NCBI GenBank assembly: GCA_024508355.1
Contig: JAMZEJ010000011.1
Location: 62,001-126,000 of the forward strand
Source of the DNA: Rhizosaccharibacter radicis
GTDB taxonomy: Bacteria; Pseudomonadota; Alphaproteobacteria; Acetobacterales; Acetobacteraceae
DNA length: 64,000 bases
Direction of reading: 5' to 3'
Part shown: positions 19,352-27,524 of the stretch, piece by piece
How the letters are laid out: each line of letters begins with the position of its first letter
Position numbering within the stretch: the first letter of the stretch is position 1
Notes under the pieces: model-generated
The model's input: the letters and a program-made list of their open reading frames with translations, nothing else
What the model was told of the DNA's origin: nothing
The model's database searches: none
Position numbers and translations under genes: made by a program

Positions 19352-21762
19352 GCGCGCCGCGATCTATGGGGGCCGGCCGGCCGCGAACGGTTGCGGGCGT
19401 GCGGCGCGGTGCGCGCCGGCGGGGTGGCGTCCTCCGGGGCGAACAACAGCGCGCCCGTCACCGGCGCGGCATCGGCCAGCACGACGGTGATCGGATCCGC
19501 GAGCGTGAAGCGCGCGCCGGTGCGGCGTCCCACCAGGGCCTGAGCGGGTTCGAGATGCATCCAGGAATCGTCAGGCAGGGAGGACACGGGAAGGAGCCCG
19601 GTGGCGCCGGTCTCGTCCAGGGTGACGAAAACCCCGAACCGCGTCACGCCGGAAATGCGTCCCGGGAAGCGCGCGCCGATTTTGTCGTGGAGGTGTGCAG
19701 CGATGTAACGGTCCACGGCGTCGCGCTCCGCAAGCGCGGCACGGCGCTCGGTGGCGGTCACCTGCTCGCCCACGTCTTCGAGCCGGGCGGCTTCCTCGGG
19801 CCGCTGCCCGTCGGGGCCCAGCCCGAGCCCGGCGATCAGCGCCCGGTGCACCACCAGATCGGCATAGCGGCGGATCGGGCTGGTGAAATGGGCGTATTCG
19901 CCCAGCGCCAGCCCGAAATGTCCGATATTCGCCGGCGAATACTCGGCCTGCGACTGGGATCGCAGCACGCACTCGTTCACCAGCGGCGCGACGCCCGTGC
20001 CGCGCACCTGCTCCAGGACGCGGTCGAGATCGGCAGGGCGCAGCTCGCCCGAGGGCTTCAACGCGATGCCGAGGCTGCCCAGCACCGCCCGCAGCGCGTC
20101 GAGCTTTTCTTCCGACGGCGGCGCATGGACGCGGAACAGCAAGGGCCGCTTCAGCCGCTCCAGCTCCTGTGCCGCCGCCACGTTGGCCAGCACCATGAAC
20201 TCCTCGATCAGCCGGTGGCTGTCGAGCCGTGCGCGCGGCGTGATCGAGGCGACTTTGCCGTCGGCGCCGATCCGCACCTGGCGTTCGGGCAGGTCCAGGT
20301 CGAGCGTCCCGCGGCGTGCCCGCGCGTCCGCCAGGGCCCGGTAGGCCCCGAACAGCGCCTCGATCAGCCCGTCCGGCAGGGGCGGGGTATCGGGCAGCGG
20401 AGCACCGTCCGCCACCGACTGCGCCTGCTCGTAGGTCAGCCGGGCGGCCGAGCGCATCACGCCGCGGCCGAAGCGGTGTTCCAGCTTGATGCCGTCCGCG
20501 CCGATCCGCATCTCCGCGAACAGGCAGCCCCTCGGCTCGTCCGGCTTGAGCGAGCACCAGCCGTTGCTGAGCGCCTCGGGCAGCATGGGCACCACCCGGT
20601 CGGGAAAATACACCGAGTTGCCGCGCCGCAGCGCTTCGCGGTCCAGCGCCGAGCCGGGGCGCACGTAGTGGGCCACGTCAGCGATCGCCACCAGCAGCCG
20701 GAAGCCGCCGCCCGCGACCGGCTCGGCATGCACCGCGTCGTCGAAGTCCCGCGCGTCCGCCCCGTCGATGGTGACCAGCGGGATCGCGCGCAGATCGGTG
20801 CGGCGGTCCGGCGTCACCGGTCCGCCCGCAGCCGCGTCCGCGAGTGCCTCGGGGGGAAAATCCTGCGGGATGCCGTGCGCGTGCAGGCAAAGCAGGCTCA
20901 CCGAGCGCGCCTCGCCCATCGGCCCGAGCCGTTCCACCACCTTGGCCGGGCGCAGGCCGTAGCGCGCGTCCTGGGGCAGCGGCTCGGCCAGCACCAGCTC
21001 GTTTTCCACGGCGCCGGCATCCTCCCCGGCGGGGACGCGCCATTCCGCCCGCGCCCGCTTGTCCACCGGCTCCAGCCGTCCCGCTTCCGGTTGACGCTGG
21101 CCCGGCGGCGGGGCCGCGGCGGGGCGGAACACGCCGAGCAGCCGGGGCGGCGCGTCCGCCAGGCGGCGCACCGTGCGACCTTCGAAGCGCGGCCCGGCCC
21201 CCTTGCGGCCGCCCAGCGGGCGCAGCCGGGCCAGAACCCGCTCGCCCGGCGCCAGCGCCGCCTGGCCTCGCGGCTCCGGGTGCATCAGCACCAGCGGCGG
21301 CGGGCCGTCTCCCCGCCAGTCCACCGGCCGGGCGATCGGGTCGCCGTTGTTGTCCGTGCCGGTGACCACCACCACGGTCGCGTCGGGCAGCCGGCCGGAT
21401 GCCTGGAAGCGCCTGGTCCCCGCCGGCGCCACCGCCCCTTCGGCGGCCAGGGCCGACAACAGCTGGCGCAGCGCGCGGCGGTGGGCCACGCCGAGCCCGA
21501 AAGCCCGCTCGATCTCGCGCCGGCCGACCCGGCCTCCGCTATCCTGGATGAAGCGCCGGATCGCCGCGCGGGAGGGCAGGGCCGGTTCGAGCGCGTCGGG
21601 TTCGGCGGCCGGTTCCGCTGCCGCCTCCTCGGTCCCCGCACCGGGTGCGGGAAGATCTCCGGGGCGCCGGTCGTTCGGCGCGTGCGGGGAGGAGGGCTCG
21701 GCTTCCGCCGTCGCCGGAGGGTGGGCCGGGTCGGTCGGCGTGGGGCCGGGGCGGTGGCTCAT
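19348..21762 (-). CDS. rnr: ribonuclease R
   Basis: 804 aa processive 3'-5' exoribonuclease of the RNB family. Order: an acidic Pro/Ala-rich N-terminal tail (about 60 aa, not conserved), a winged-helix region (RAAIRRFIQDSGGRVGRREI), cold-shock OB folds, the RNB core with the metal-binding motif DGADARDFDDAV (about residues 331-342), and an S1 domain (GRISGVTRFGVFVTLDETG). The C-terminus is basic. It follows topA after an 821-bp gap, whereas topA and rnr are usually close in alphaproteobacteria. Confidence 0.93.
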   Translation of the reverse strand: MSHRPGPTPTDPAHPPATAEAEPSSPHAPNDRRPGDLPAPGAGTEEAAAEPAAEPDALEPALPSRAAIRRFIQDSGGRVGRREIERAFGLGVAHRRALRQLLSALAAEGAVAPAGTRRFQASGRLPDATVVVVTGTDNNGDPIARPVDWRGDGPPPLVLMHPEPRGQAALAPGERVLARLRPLGGRKGAGPRFEGRTVRRLADAPPRLLGVFRPAAAPPPGQRQPEAGRLEPVDKRARAEWRVPAGEDAGAVENELVLAEPLPQDARYGLRPAKVVERLGPMGEARSVSLLCLHAHGIPQDFPPEALADAAAGGPVTPDRRTDLRAIPLVTIDGADARDFDDAVHAEPVAGGGFRLLVAIADVAHYVRPGSALDREALRRGNSVYFPDRVVPMLPEALSNGWCSLKPDEPRGCLFAEMRIGADGIKLEHRFGRGVMRSAARLTYEQAQSVADGAPLPDTPPLPDGLIEALFGAYRALADARARRGTLDLDLPERQVRIGADGKVASITPRARLDSHRLIEEFMVLANVAAAQELERLKRPLLFRVHAPPSEEKLDALRAVLGSLGIALKPSGELRPADLDRVLEQVRGTGVAPLVNECVLRSQSQAEYSPANIGHFGLALGEYAHFTSPIRRYADLVVHRALIAGLGLGPDGQRPEEAARLEDVGEQVTATERRAALAERDAVDRYIAAHLHDKIGARFPGRISGVTRFGVFVTLDETGATGLLPVSSLPDDSWMHLEPAQALVGRRTGARFTLADPITVVLADAAPVTGALLFAPEDATPPARTAPHARNRSRPAGPHRSRRA

Positions 21763-22583
21763 CGGGCCTCCGTTCCGCGACGGCGCCGGGTTCGGGGGCA
21801 GGGCGCGCTGTCGCAGATGGAGAAGGTTCCGTGGGCATGGCCGCGGGCGTTCGCCGCAGGCCGACGGGATTGCTCGGCGGCACGTCGTCCGGCGGGCCGC
21901 CCGAGCCGAAACGAAGGGGAAATACGAGACCTGTCACGCACCGGAGGATGGTCGCACGATCGGCGCCTTTCGCCATCCCGGCCCGCGCCCGATGTCTCGC
22001 CGGCGCAGCGACCCGGGATCTGGCGCCAGGTAGCGGGTCGATATGCAGGCCGCGGGGCGCCTCCGCAATTGCGGCATCGTCGTCCCGGCATCGGGGTCAC
22101 CGGTAACCTGCGTGGGGACTCGGTGCCAGGACCGGCCCCCGTCGCCACAGGCCGTGGTGCCTCGTTGCGGACCATCCGCCGGACGATTCGCCTCCCTGGC
22201 GATGGGCCGGGGCGGATGAAAGCAATACCGGAGCGCCGCCGCGAGATGCGGGGCTTGGCATCCCGCTCCGACCGCATGTGGCCGTGGTCGGGCGAGGCGG
22301 CGGCATCCACCGACATCGTCCGGTGGCCGACGGTCCCGGAGCCAGATGGAGGGCGGGGAGGATCCTGGACGCGGCGACCGGCTCATCCCGCTCGGGCGCG
22401 GTGGTTCGGGAAGCCGCGAACAGGCCCGGCGTGATGTGCCCGATTCAGCCACGCCGGGTTCCGCTGGACCCTGTCCGTCCCGCGGCCTCTGATCCGTCAT
22501 CGTCGCCGGGGCCGGTTCCGGTCGCGTCGCCGCGTGCCCCGAGCGGCGATCGCCTGGCACGTCGCGCGGTCCGGAGGGAAGGC
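21763..22583. other. 821-bp region between topA and rnr with no recognisable gene
   Basis: Open frames on both strands give Arg/Pro/Gly-rich low-complexity products with no domain and poor start sites. GC is high but codon-position bias is not gene-like. It may hold a promoter for rnr, or be the remains of a lost gene. Confidence 0.5.
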
Positions 22584-25349
22584 TCAGCCCGCCTTCTTGC
22601 CCGCTGTCCTGCCGGTCCCGGCGGGTGCCGCGGACGGCCTGGCCTTGGCCGCCGCCGCGCGCGGCTTGGCGGCCGTCTTGGCGGCGGCGCTCTTGGCCGC
22701 CGGCTTCTTCGCGGCGGCACGCGCCGGGGTCTTGCGCGGGGCGGCCCGGCCGGACGCCTCGTCGCCCGCGGCCGCCACGGGGCGGGCGCGCGCCGCTGGC
22801 TTGGCGGCGCCCTTGCGGCCGGCGGCACCCTTCGGCTTCAGGGCCTTGCCCTTCTCGGCCAGCAGCGGCACCGCGTCGGCGAGGGTGAAATCCTCCATGG
22901 TCCGGTCGCGCGGCAGGTTGGCGACCACCTGGCCATGCTGCACGTAGGGGCCGAAGCGGCCCTTGCGCACCAGCACCGGCTCCTTGTCCTTCGGATGGTC
23001 GCCGAGCGTCCGGACGGAGGCCATCTTGCGGGCCAGCGAATCCACCGCCCGGTTCAGCCCGACGCTCAGCACGTCGTCGTCCTTGTCGAGCGAGCCGTAG
23101 ATCGCGCCCATCCGGACATAGGGCCCGAAGCGGCCGAGCCCGGCCTCGATCGGCTCGCCGGTTTCCGGATGCAGCCCGACCAGCCGGGGCAGCCCCAGCA
23201 GGCCGACCGCCTGTTCGAGCGTCACGGTTTCGCCGTCGATGCCCTTGGGCAGGGTGGTGCGCTTCGGCTTGGCCTTCTTGTCGTTGGGATCGGGCTCGCC
23301 CTGCTGGACATAGAGGCCCCAGGGCCCGCGCTTGACCGTGATCTCCTCGCCGGTCTCGGGATGGTGCCCGAGCGAGCGCATGCCGTCCTTCAGCGAATCC
23401 CCGCCCGCCTCGCCGTCCTTGCCGCTCACCACCAGCTGCCGGGTGAACTGGCAGTTCGGGTAGTTCGAGCAGCCGATGAAGGAGCCGTAGCGGCCGAGCT
23501 TGAGCCCGAGCCGCCCGTTGCCGCAGGCCCGGCACTGGCGCGGGTCGGTGCCGTCGCCCGGATCGGGAAAGAAGTGCGGTCCCAGATCCTGGTCGAGCGC
23601 GTCGATCACGTCCGAGATCTTGAGGTCGCGCGTCTGCTCCACCGCGCGGGAGAAATCGTCCCAGAAGGCGCGCATCACGTCGCGCCAGTCCGCCTGGCCG
23701 CCGGAGATGTCGTCCAGCCGCTCCTCGAGGCCCGCGGTGAACTGCGGATCGACATAGCGCTCGAAGAACGAGGTGAGGAACGCCGTCACCAGCCGGCCGC
23801 GATCTTCCGGCACGAAGCGGCGGTTCTCGAGGCGCACATAGTTGCGGTCGCGCAGCACGCCCAGGATGGACGCGTAGGTGGACGGCCGGCCGATGCCGAT
23901 CTCTTCCATCTTCTTGACGAGGCTCGCCTCGGAGAAGCGGGGCGGCGGCTGGGTGAAATGCTGCTCGGCCGCCACCGCGCCGCGCTTGAGCGGGTCGCGC
24001 TCGCGCATCGGCGGCAGCATCCGGCTTTCCTCGTCCTCCGACGCGGTGCTGTCGTCGCGGCCCTCGGTGTAGAGCTTGAGGAAGCCGTCGAACGCCACGA
24101 TGGAGCCGGTGGCGCGAAGGGCGGTGCGGCCGGTGGGCTCGGCGATCTCCACGATCACCTGGTCGAGCTCGGCCGACTGCATTTGCGAGGCGACGGCGCG
24201 CTTCCAGATCAGCTCGTACAGCCGGCGCTGCTCGTCGCCAAGATAGCGCGACACGCTGTCCGGGGTGCGGGCGACGTCCGTGGGACGGACGGCCTCGTGA
24301 GCTTCCTGGGCGTTCTTGGCCTTGGTGCTGTATTCGCGCGGCGCGCCCGGCAGGTAGTCGCGGCCGAAGCTCTCGTCGATGTGGCCGCGTATGGCGTCGA
24401 TGGCTTCGCGCGCCATCTGCACGCCGTCCGTTCGCATGTAGGTGATCAGCCCCACGGTCTCGCCGCCGAGCTCGATGCCTTCGTAGAGCTGCTGCGCGGC
24501 CCGCATGGTGGCCTGGGCGCCCATGCCGAGCTTGCGCGACGCTTCCTGCTGCAGGGTGGAGGTGGTGAAGGGCGGCGGCGGGTTGCGGCGGACCTTGCGC
24601 CGTTCCACCGAGCGCACGGCGAACGAGCCGGCCTCCACCGCCGCCTTCGCCGCTTCGGCCTTGATCCGGTCGTTCAGGTCGAACTGGTCGAGCTTGCGGC
24701 CGTCCAGATGGGTGAGCCGGGCGACGAAAGGGGCGCCGGCCGGGGTGGTGAGCTGTGCCTGGACCGTCCAGTATTCGCGGGGCTTGAAGCGCTCGATCTC
24801 GGCTTCGCGCTCGCAGATCAGCCTGAGCGCCACGGACTGCACGCGTCCGGCCGAGCGCGAGCCGGGCAGCTTGCGCCACAGCACCGGCGACAGGGTGAAG
24901 CCGACCAGATAGTCCAGCGCGCGGCGCGCCAGATAGGCCTCGATCAGCGGCAGATCGAGGTCGCGCGGCCGCTTCATCGCGGTGCGGATGGCGTTCTTGG
25001 TGATCTCGTTGAAGGTGACGCGCTGCACGTCGATGCCGCGCAGCAGCTTCTTCTCGTCCAGCATCGCCCGGACGTGCCAGGAGATCGCCTCGCCTTCCCG
25101 GTCCGGGTCGGTGGCAAGATACAGGCGCTTGGCGCCCTTGAGCGCCTTGGCGATGGCCGCGACCTGGCGGGAACCGCGCTCGTCGGCCTCCCAGTCCATC
25201 GCGAAGCCCTCGTCGGGCCGCACGCTGCCATCCTTGGGCGGCAGGTCCCGCACGTGACCGAAGGAGGCCAGCACGGTGAAGCCGTCGCCCAGATACTTGT
25301 TGATCGTCTTCGCCTTCGCAGGCGATTCGACCACGACGACGTCGCTCAT
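22584..25349 (-). CDS. topA: DNA topoisomerase I
   Basis: 921 aa type IA topoisomerase that relaxes negative supercoils. It has the TOPRIM domain at the start (VVVESPAKAKTINKYLG, then the acidic TDPDREGEAI) and the active-site Tyr304 in GLITYMRTDG. One four-Cys zinc ribbon follows (CRACGNGRLGLKLGRYGSFI then CSNYPNC), and several TopA_C repeats of the GxYGPYV type. It ends in a lysine/alanine-rich tail of about 70 residues (KKPAAKSAAAKTAAK), common in Acetobacteraceae-type TopA and likely to bind DNA. It lies 107 nt downstream of dprA. Confidence 0.96.
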   Translation of the reverse strand: MSDVVVVESPAKAKTINKYLGDGFTVLASFGHVRDLPPKDGSVRPDEGFAMDWEADERGSRQVAAIAKALKGAKRLYLATDPDREGEAISWHVRAMLDEKKLLRGIDVQRVTFNEITKNAIRTAMKRPRDLDLPLIEAYLARRALDYLVGFTLSPVLWRKLPGSRSAGRVQSVALRLICEREAEIERFKPREYWTVQAQLTTPAGAPFVARLTHLDGRKLDQFDLNDRIKAEAAKAAVEAGSFAVRSVERRKVRRNPPPPFTTSTLQQEASRKLGMGAQATMRAAQQLYEGIELGGETVGLITYMRTDGVQMAREAIDAIRGHIDESFGRDYLPGAPREYSTKAKNAQEAHEAVRPTDVARTPDSVSRYLGDEQRRLYELIWKRAVASQMQSAELDQVIVEIAEPTGRTALRATGSIVAFDGFLKLYTEGRDDSTASEDEESRMLPPMRERDPLKRGAVAAEQHFTQPPPRFSEASLVKKMEEIGIGRPSTYASILGVLRDRNYVRLENRRFVPEDRGRLVTAFLTSFFERYVDPQFTAGLEERLDDISGGQADWRDVMRAFWDDFSRAVEQTRDLKISDVIDALDQDLGPHFFPDPGDGTDPRQCRACGNGRLGLKLGRYGSFIGCSNYPNCQFTRQLVVSGKDGEAGGDSLKDGMRSLGHHPETGEEITVKRGPWGLYVQQGEPDPNDKKAKPKRTTLPKGIDGETVTLEQAVGLLGLPRLVGLHPETGEPIEAGLGRFGPYVRMGAIYGSLDKDDDVLSVGLNRAVDSLARKMASVRTLGDHPKDKEPVLVRKGRFGPYVQHGQVVANLPRDRTMEDFTLADAVPLLAEKGKALKPKGAAGRKGAAKPAARARPVAAAGDEASGRAAPRKTPARAAAKKPAAKSAAAKTAAKPRAAAAKARPSAAPAGTGRTAGKKAG

Positions 25350-25456
25350 TGCCGCTCCGAGTTCACCAGCCGTTCCGGTTTCCCGTTTCAGGCGCCGTTT
25401 CGGAAGGGGAAACGCGTCGAACCGGCACCGGCCGCGATGCCCGGGTCCTGGCGGGA

Positions 25457-26608
25457 TCAGACGGCCCGGGCGGCCGCCGCCAGTAGCGACACCCGGTTGC
25501 CGGGGAGGGATTCCACGCGGCCGGCCAGTTCGAGTTCCGTCAGCACCGTCAGCACGGCGGAGGTGGAGAACTGGCAGCGACGCACCAGATCGTCAACCGG
25601 CACCGGCGTCGGACCCAGCAGCGGCAGCACCGCGCGCCTGACCTCGCCGAGTTGTGTCCAGGCTTCCGGGCCATCCGCCCCCCAGCCGTTCCGCCCTTCC
25701 GCGAAGCCCGTCGGCCCGAGGTCCGGCAGCAGCTCCGGCAGGTGGCGCAGCACGTCGGCCGCACCCTCCACCAGGGTGGCGCCCTCGCGGATCAGCCCGT
25801 TCGGTCCGGCCGAGCGGGGATCGAGCGGCGAGCCCGGCACCGCGAACAGTTCCCGGTGATAGTCGCGGGCGAGCCCCGCGGTGATTAGGCTGCCGGAGCG
25901 GGGCGATGCTTCCACCACCACGCAGCCGAGCGACACTCCGACGATGATCCGGTTGCGGCGGGGGAAGTGGCGGCTCTGCGGCGCCGTGCCGAGCGGTGCC
26001 TCCGTCAGCACGCAACCCCGGGCCGCGATCTCGTTCTGCAGCCCGGCATGTTCCGGCGGGTAGGGCTGGTCGAGGCCGCCGGCGATCGCCGCCACCGTGG
26101 GGCCGAACGGCAGGGTGGCCCGATGCGCCGCCCCGTCGATGCCGCGCGCGAGACCGGACACCACCACGAGGCCGGCCGCCGCGAGATCGGCCGCCAGCAT
26201 CTCCGCCATGCGCATTCCGGCCGCCGACGCGTTGCGCGCGCCGACGATCGCCACCCCCCGGCGGCGCAGCACGGCCGGATCGCCCAGCACGGACAGCACG
26301 GGCGGCGCGTCGGGAAGCTGCGCCAGCAGCGGCGGATAATCCGGTCCGCCCAGCAGCAGCAGGCGGCCGCCGGCCTGTTCCAGCGCGTCCAGCTCCCGTT
26401 CGGCGTCGCCCGGCGAGGCGATCGCCAGCCCGCGGTCGCGCCCGCCGCGCCTGGCCAGCTCGGGCAGCGCGTCGATCGCTTCCTCGGCGGTGGGAAAGCG
26501 CTGCATCAGCCGGCGGAAGGTCACCGGACCCACCCCCTCGCAGCGCGACAAGCGCAGGGCGCCCAGCAGCAGTGGCCGGTCGGCGTGCCCCTCGGCAGCG
26601 GGGCTCAT
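25457..26608 (-). CDS. dprA: DNA-processing protein DprA (Smf)
   Basis: 383 aa. It loads RecA on incoming single-stranded DNA during natural transformation. An N-terminal helix-hairpin region (GVGPVTFRRLMQRFPT) precedes the Rossmann core (VAIVGARNASAAG, VVSGLARGIDGAAHRATL, FPRRNRIIVGVSLGCVVVEA). A C-terminal winged helix follows (PVPVDDLVRRCQFS). The start MSPAAEG overlaps the plsY stop by 4 nt; the longer open frame through plsY is a shadow. comEC lies 8 kb away, so the strain may be capable of DNA uptake. Confidence 0.95.
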   Translation of the reverse strand: MSPAAEGHADRPLLLGALRLSRCEGVGPVTFRRLMQRFPTAEEAIDALPELARRGGRDRGLAIASPGDAERELDALEQAGGRLLLLGGPDYPPLLAQLPDAPPVLSVLGDPAVLRRRGVAIVGARNASAAGMRMAEMLAADLAAAGLVVVSGLARGIDGAAHRATLPFGPTVAAIAGGLDQPYPPEHAGLQNEIAARGCVLTEAPLGTAPQSRHFPRRNRIIVGVSLGCVVVEASPRSGSLITAGLARDYHRELFAVPGSPLDPRSAGPNGLIREGATLVEGAADVLRHLPELLPDLGPTGFAEGRNGWGADGPEAWTQLGEVRRAVLPLLGPTPVPVDDLVRRCQFSTSAVLTVLTELELAGRVESLPGNRVSLLAAAARAV

Positions 26609-27234
26609 GCCGCCTTGCGGCCCACGCGGGGCTCGGTGCCGGCGCGCAGCCGGCTGATATTGTCGCGGTGACGGATGAACACGATCAGCGCCACCGCCAG
26701 CCCGGCCACCGCCGCCGGGCCGACGCCGTCGAGAAGCCCGAACAGCACCGGCATCGCCGCGAACGCCGCCAGCGCCCCGGCCGAGGAGATGCGGCTGAAC
26801 CTCGCCACCAGCAGCCACAGGAGGCAGCACGACAGCCCCACCCGCCAATCGAGCGCCAGCGCCACCCCCAGCCCGGTCGCCACCCCCTTGCCGCCGCGAA
26901 AGCGCAGCCACACCGGAAAGCAATGGCCGCACACGGCGCCCACCGCCGCGACGCAGGGCGCCAGGGGGATCAGCAGCGGCATCAGCAGCGCCACCAGGAT
27001 CACCGCCACCGCGCCCTTCAGCGCGTCGAGCAGCAGCGTCACCGCCGCCAGCCCCCGCCGGCCGGTGCGCAGGACGTTGGTCGCGCCGATATTGCCCGAC
27101 CCCACCTGCCGGATGTCCCCGGCCCCGCCGATGCGGGTGACGATGAGGCCGAAGGGGATCGAGCCTAGCAGGTAGGCGAGGGCGAAGGCGCCGAGCAGCA
27201 GGACGATGAGCGGGGCGGTCATGGGAGCGGGCAT
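26605..27234 (-). CDS. plsY: glycerol-3-phosphate acyltransferase PlsY
   Basis: 209 aa inner-membrane enzyme that acylates glycerol-3-phosphate from acyl-phosphate, the first step of phospholipid synthesis. About five to six membrane segments. Conserved loops: SGNIGATNVLRTG, GHCFPVWLRFRGGKGVATG and IFIRHRDNI-like VFIRHRDNISRL. Start 27234 (MPAPMTAP) or 27222; neither has a strong ribosome site. Upstream of the start, 290 bp contain no gene before the TonB receptor's end. Confidence 0.95.
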   Translation of the reverse strand: MPAPMTAPLIVLLLGAFALAYLLGSIPFGLIVTRIGGAGDIRQVGSGNIGATNVLRTGRRGLAAVTLLLDALKGAVAVILVALLMPLLIPLAPCVAAVGAVCGHCFPVWLRFRGGKGVATGLGVALALDWRVGLSCCLLWLLVARFSRISSAGALAAFAAMPVLFGLLDGVGPAAVAGLAVALIVFIRHRDNISRLRAGTEPRVGRKAA

Positions 27235-27524
27235 ATCCGTTGCGCAGCGAGAATGGCCTGTCTGCGGGCGGGGTGGAAGCACCCCGGGCAGTGCCGGCCG
27301 CCGGCATGTGAGCGGATGAGGCCGGATGCCGCAACAGGTTCTCCGGCTCGCCGCGCCCCGGGATGGGATCCTCGCGGGATCACCCTCACGGCGAGCCGGC
27401 GCGGCGCGGGGCATCGGGACATCGGGACAGGCGCGATCACGCTGCCGAATGAGAGCGGTCCGGTCGGCGCCGGACCGGCGGCTGACGCGGCGTTGTTTCC
27501 CGCGCCGGTCGCCCCGACCCGCGA

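Noticed and set aside
19231-25859. Two ORFs of over 1,000 codons rightward across rnr and topA
   Set aside because: They are antisense shadows of well-supported housekeeping genes and contain no recognisable motif.
26605-27334. Extension of dprA through plsY in another frame
   Set aside because: The dprA domain begins at MSPAAEG, where the start overlaps the plsY stop; upstream residues are a shadow of plsY.
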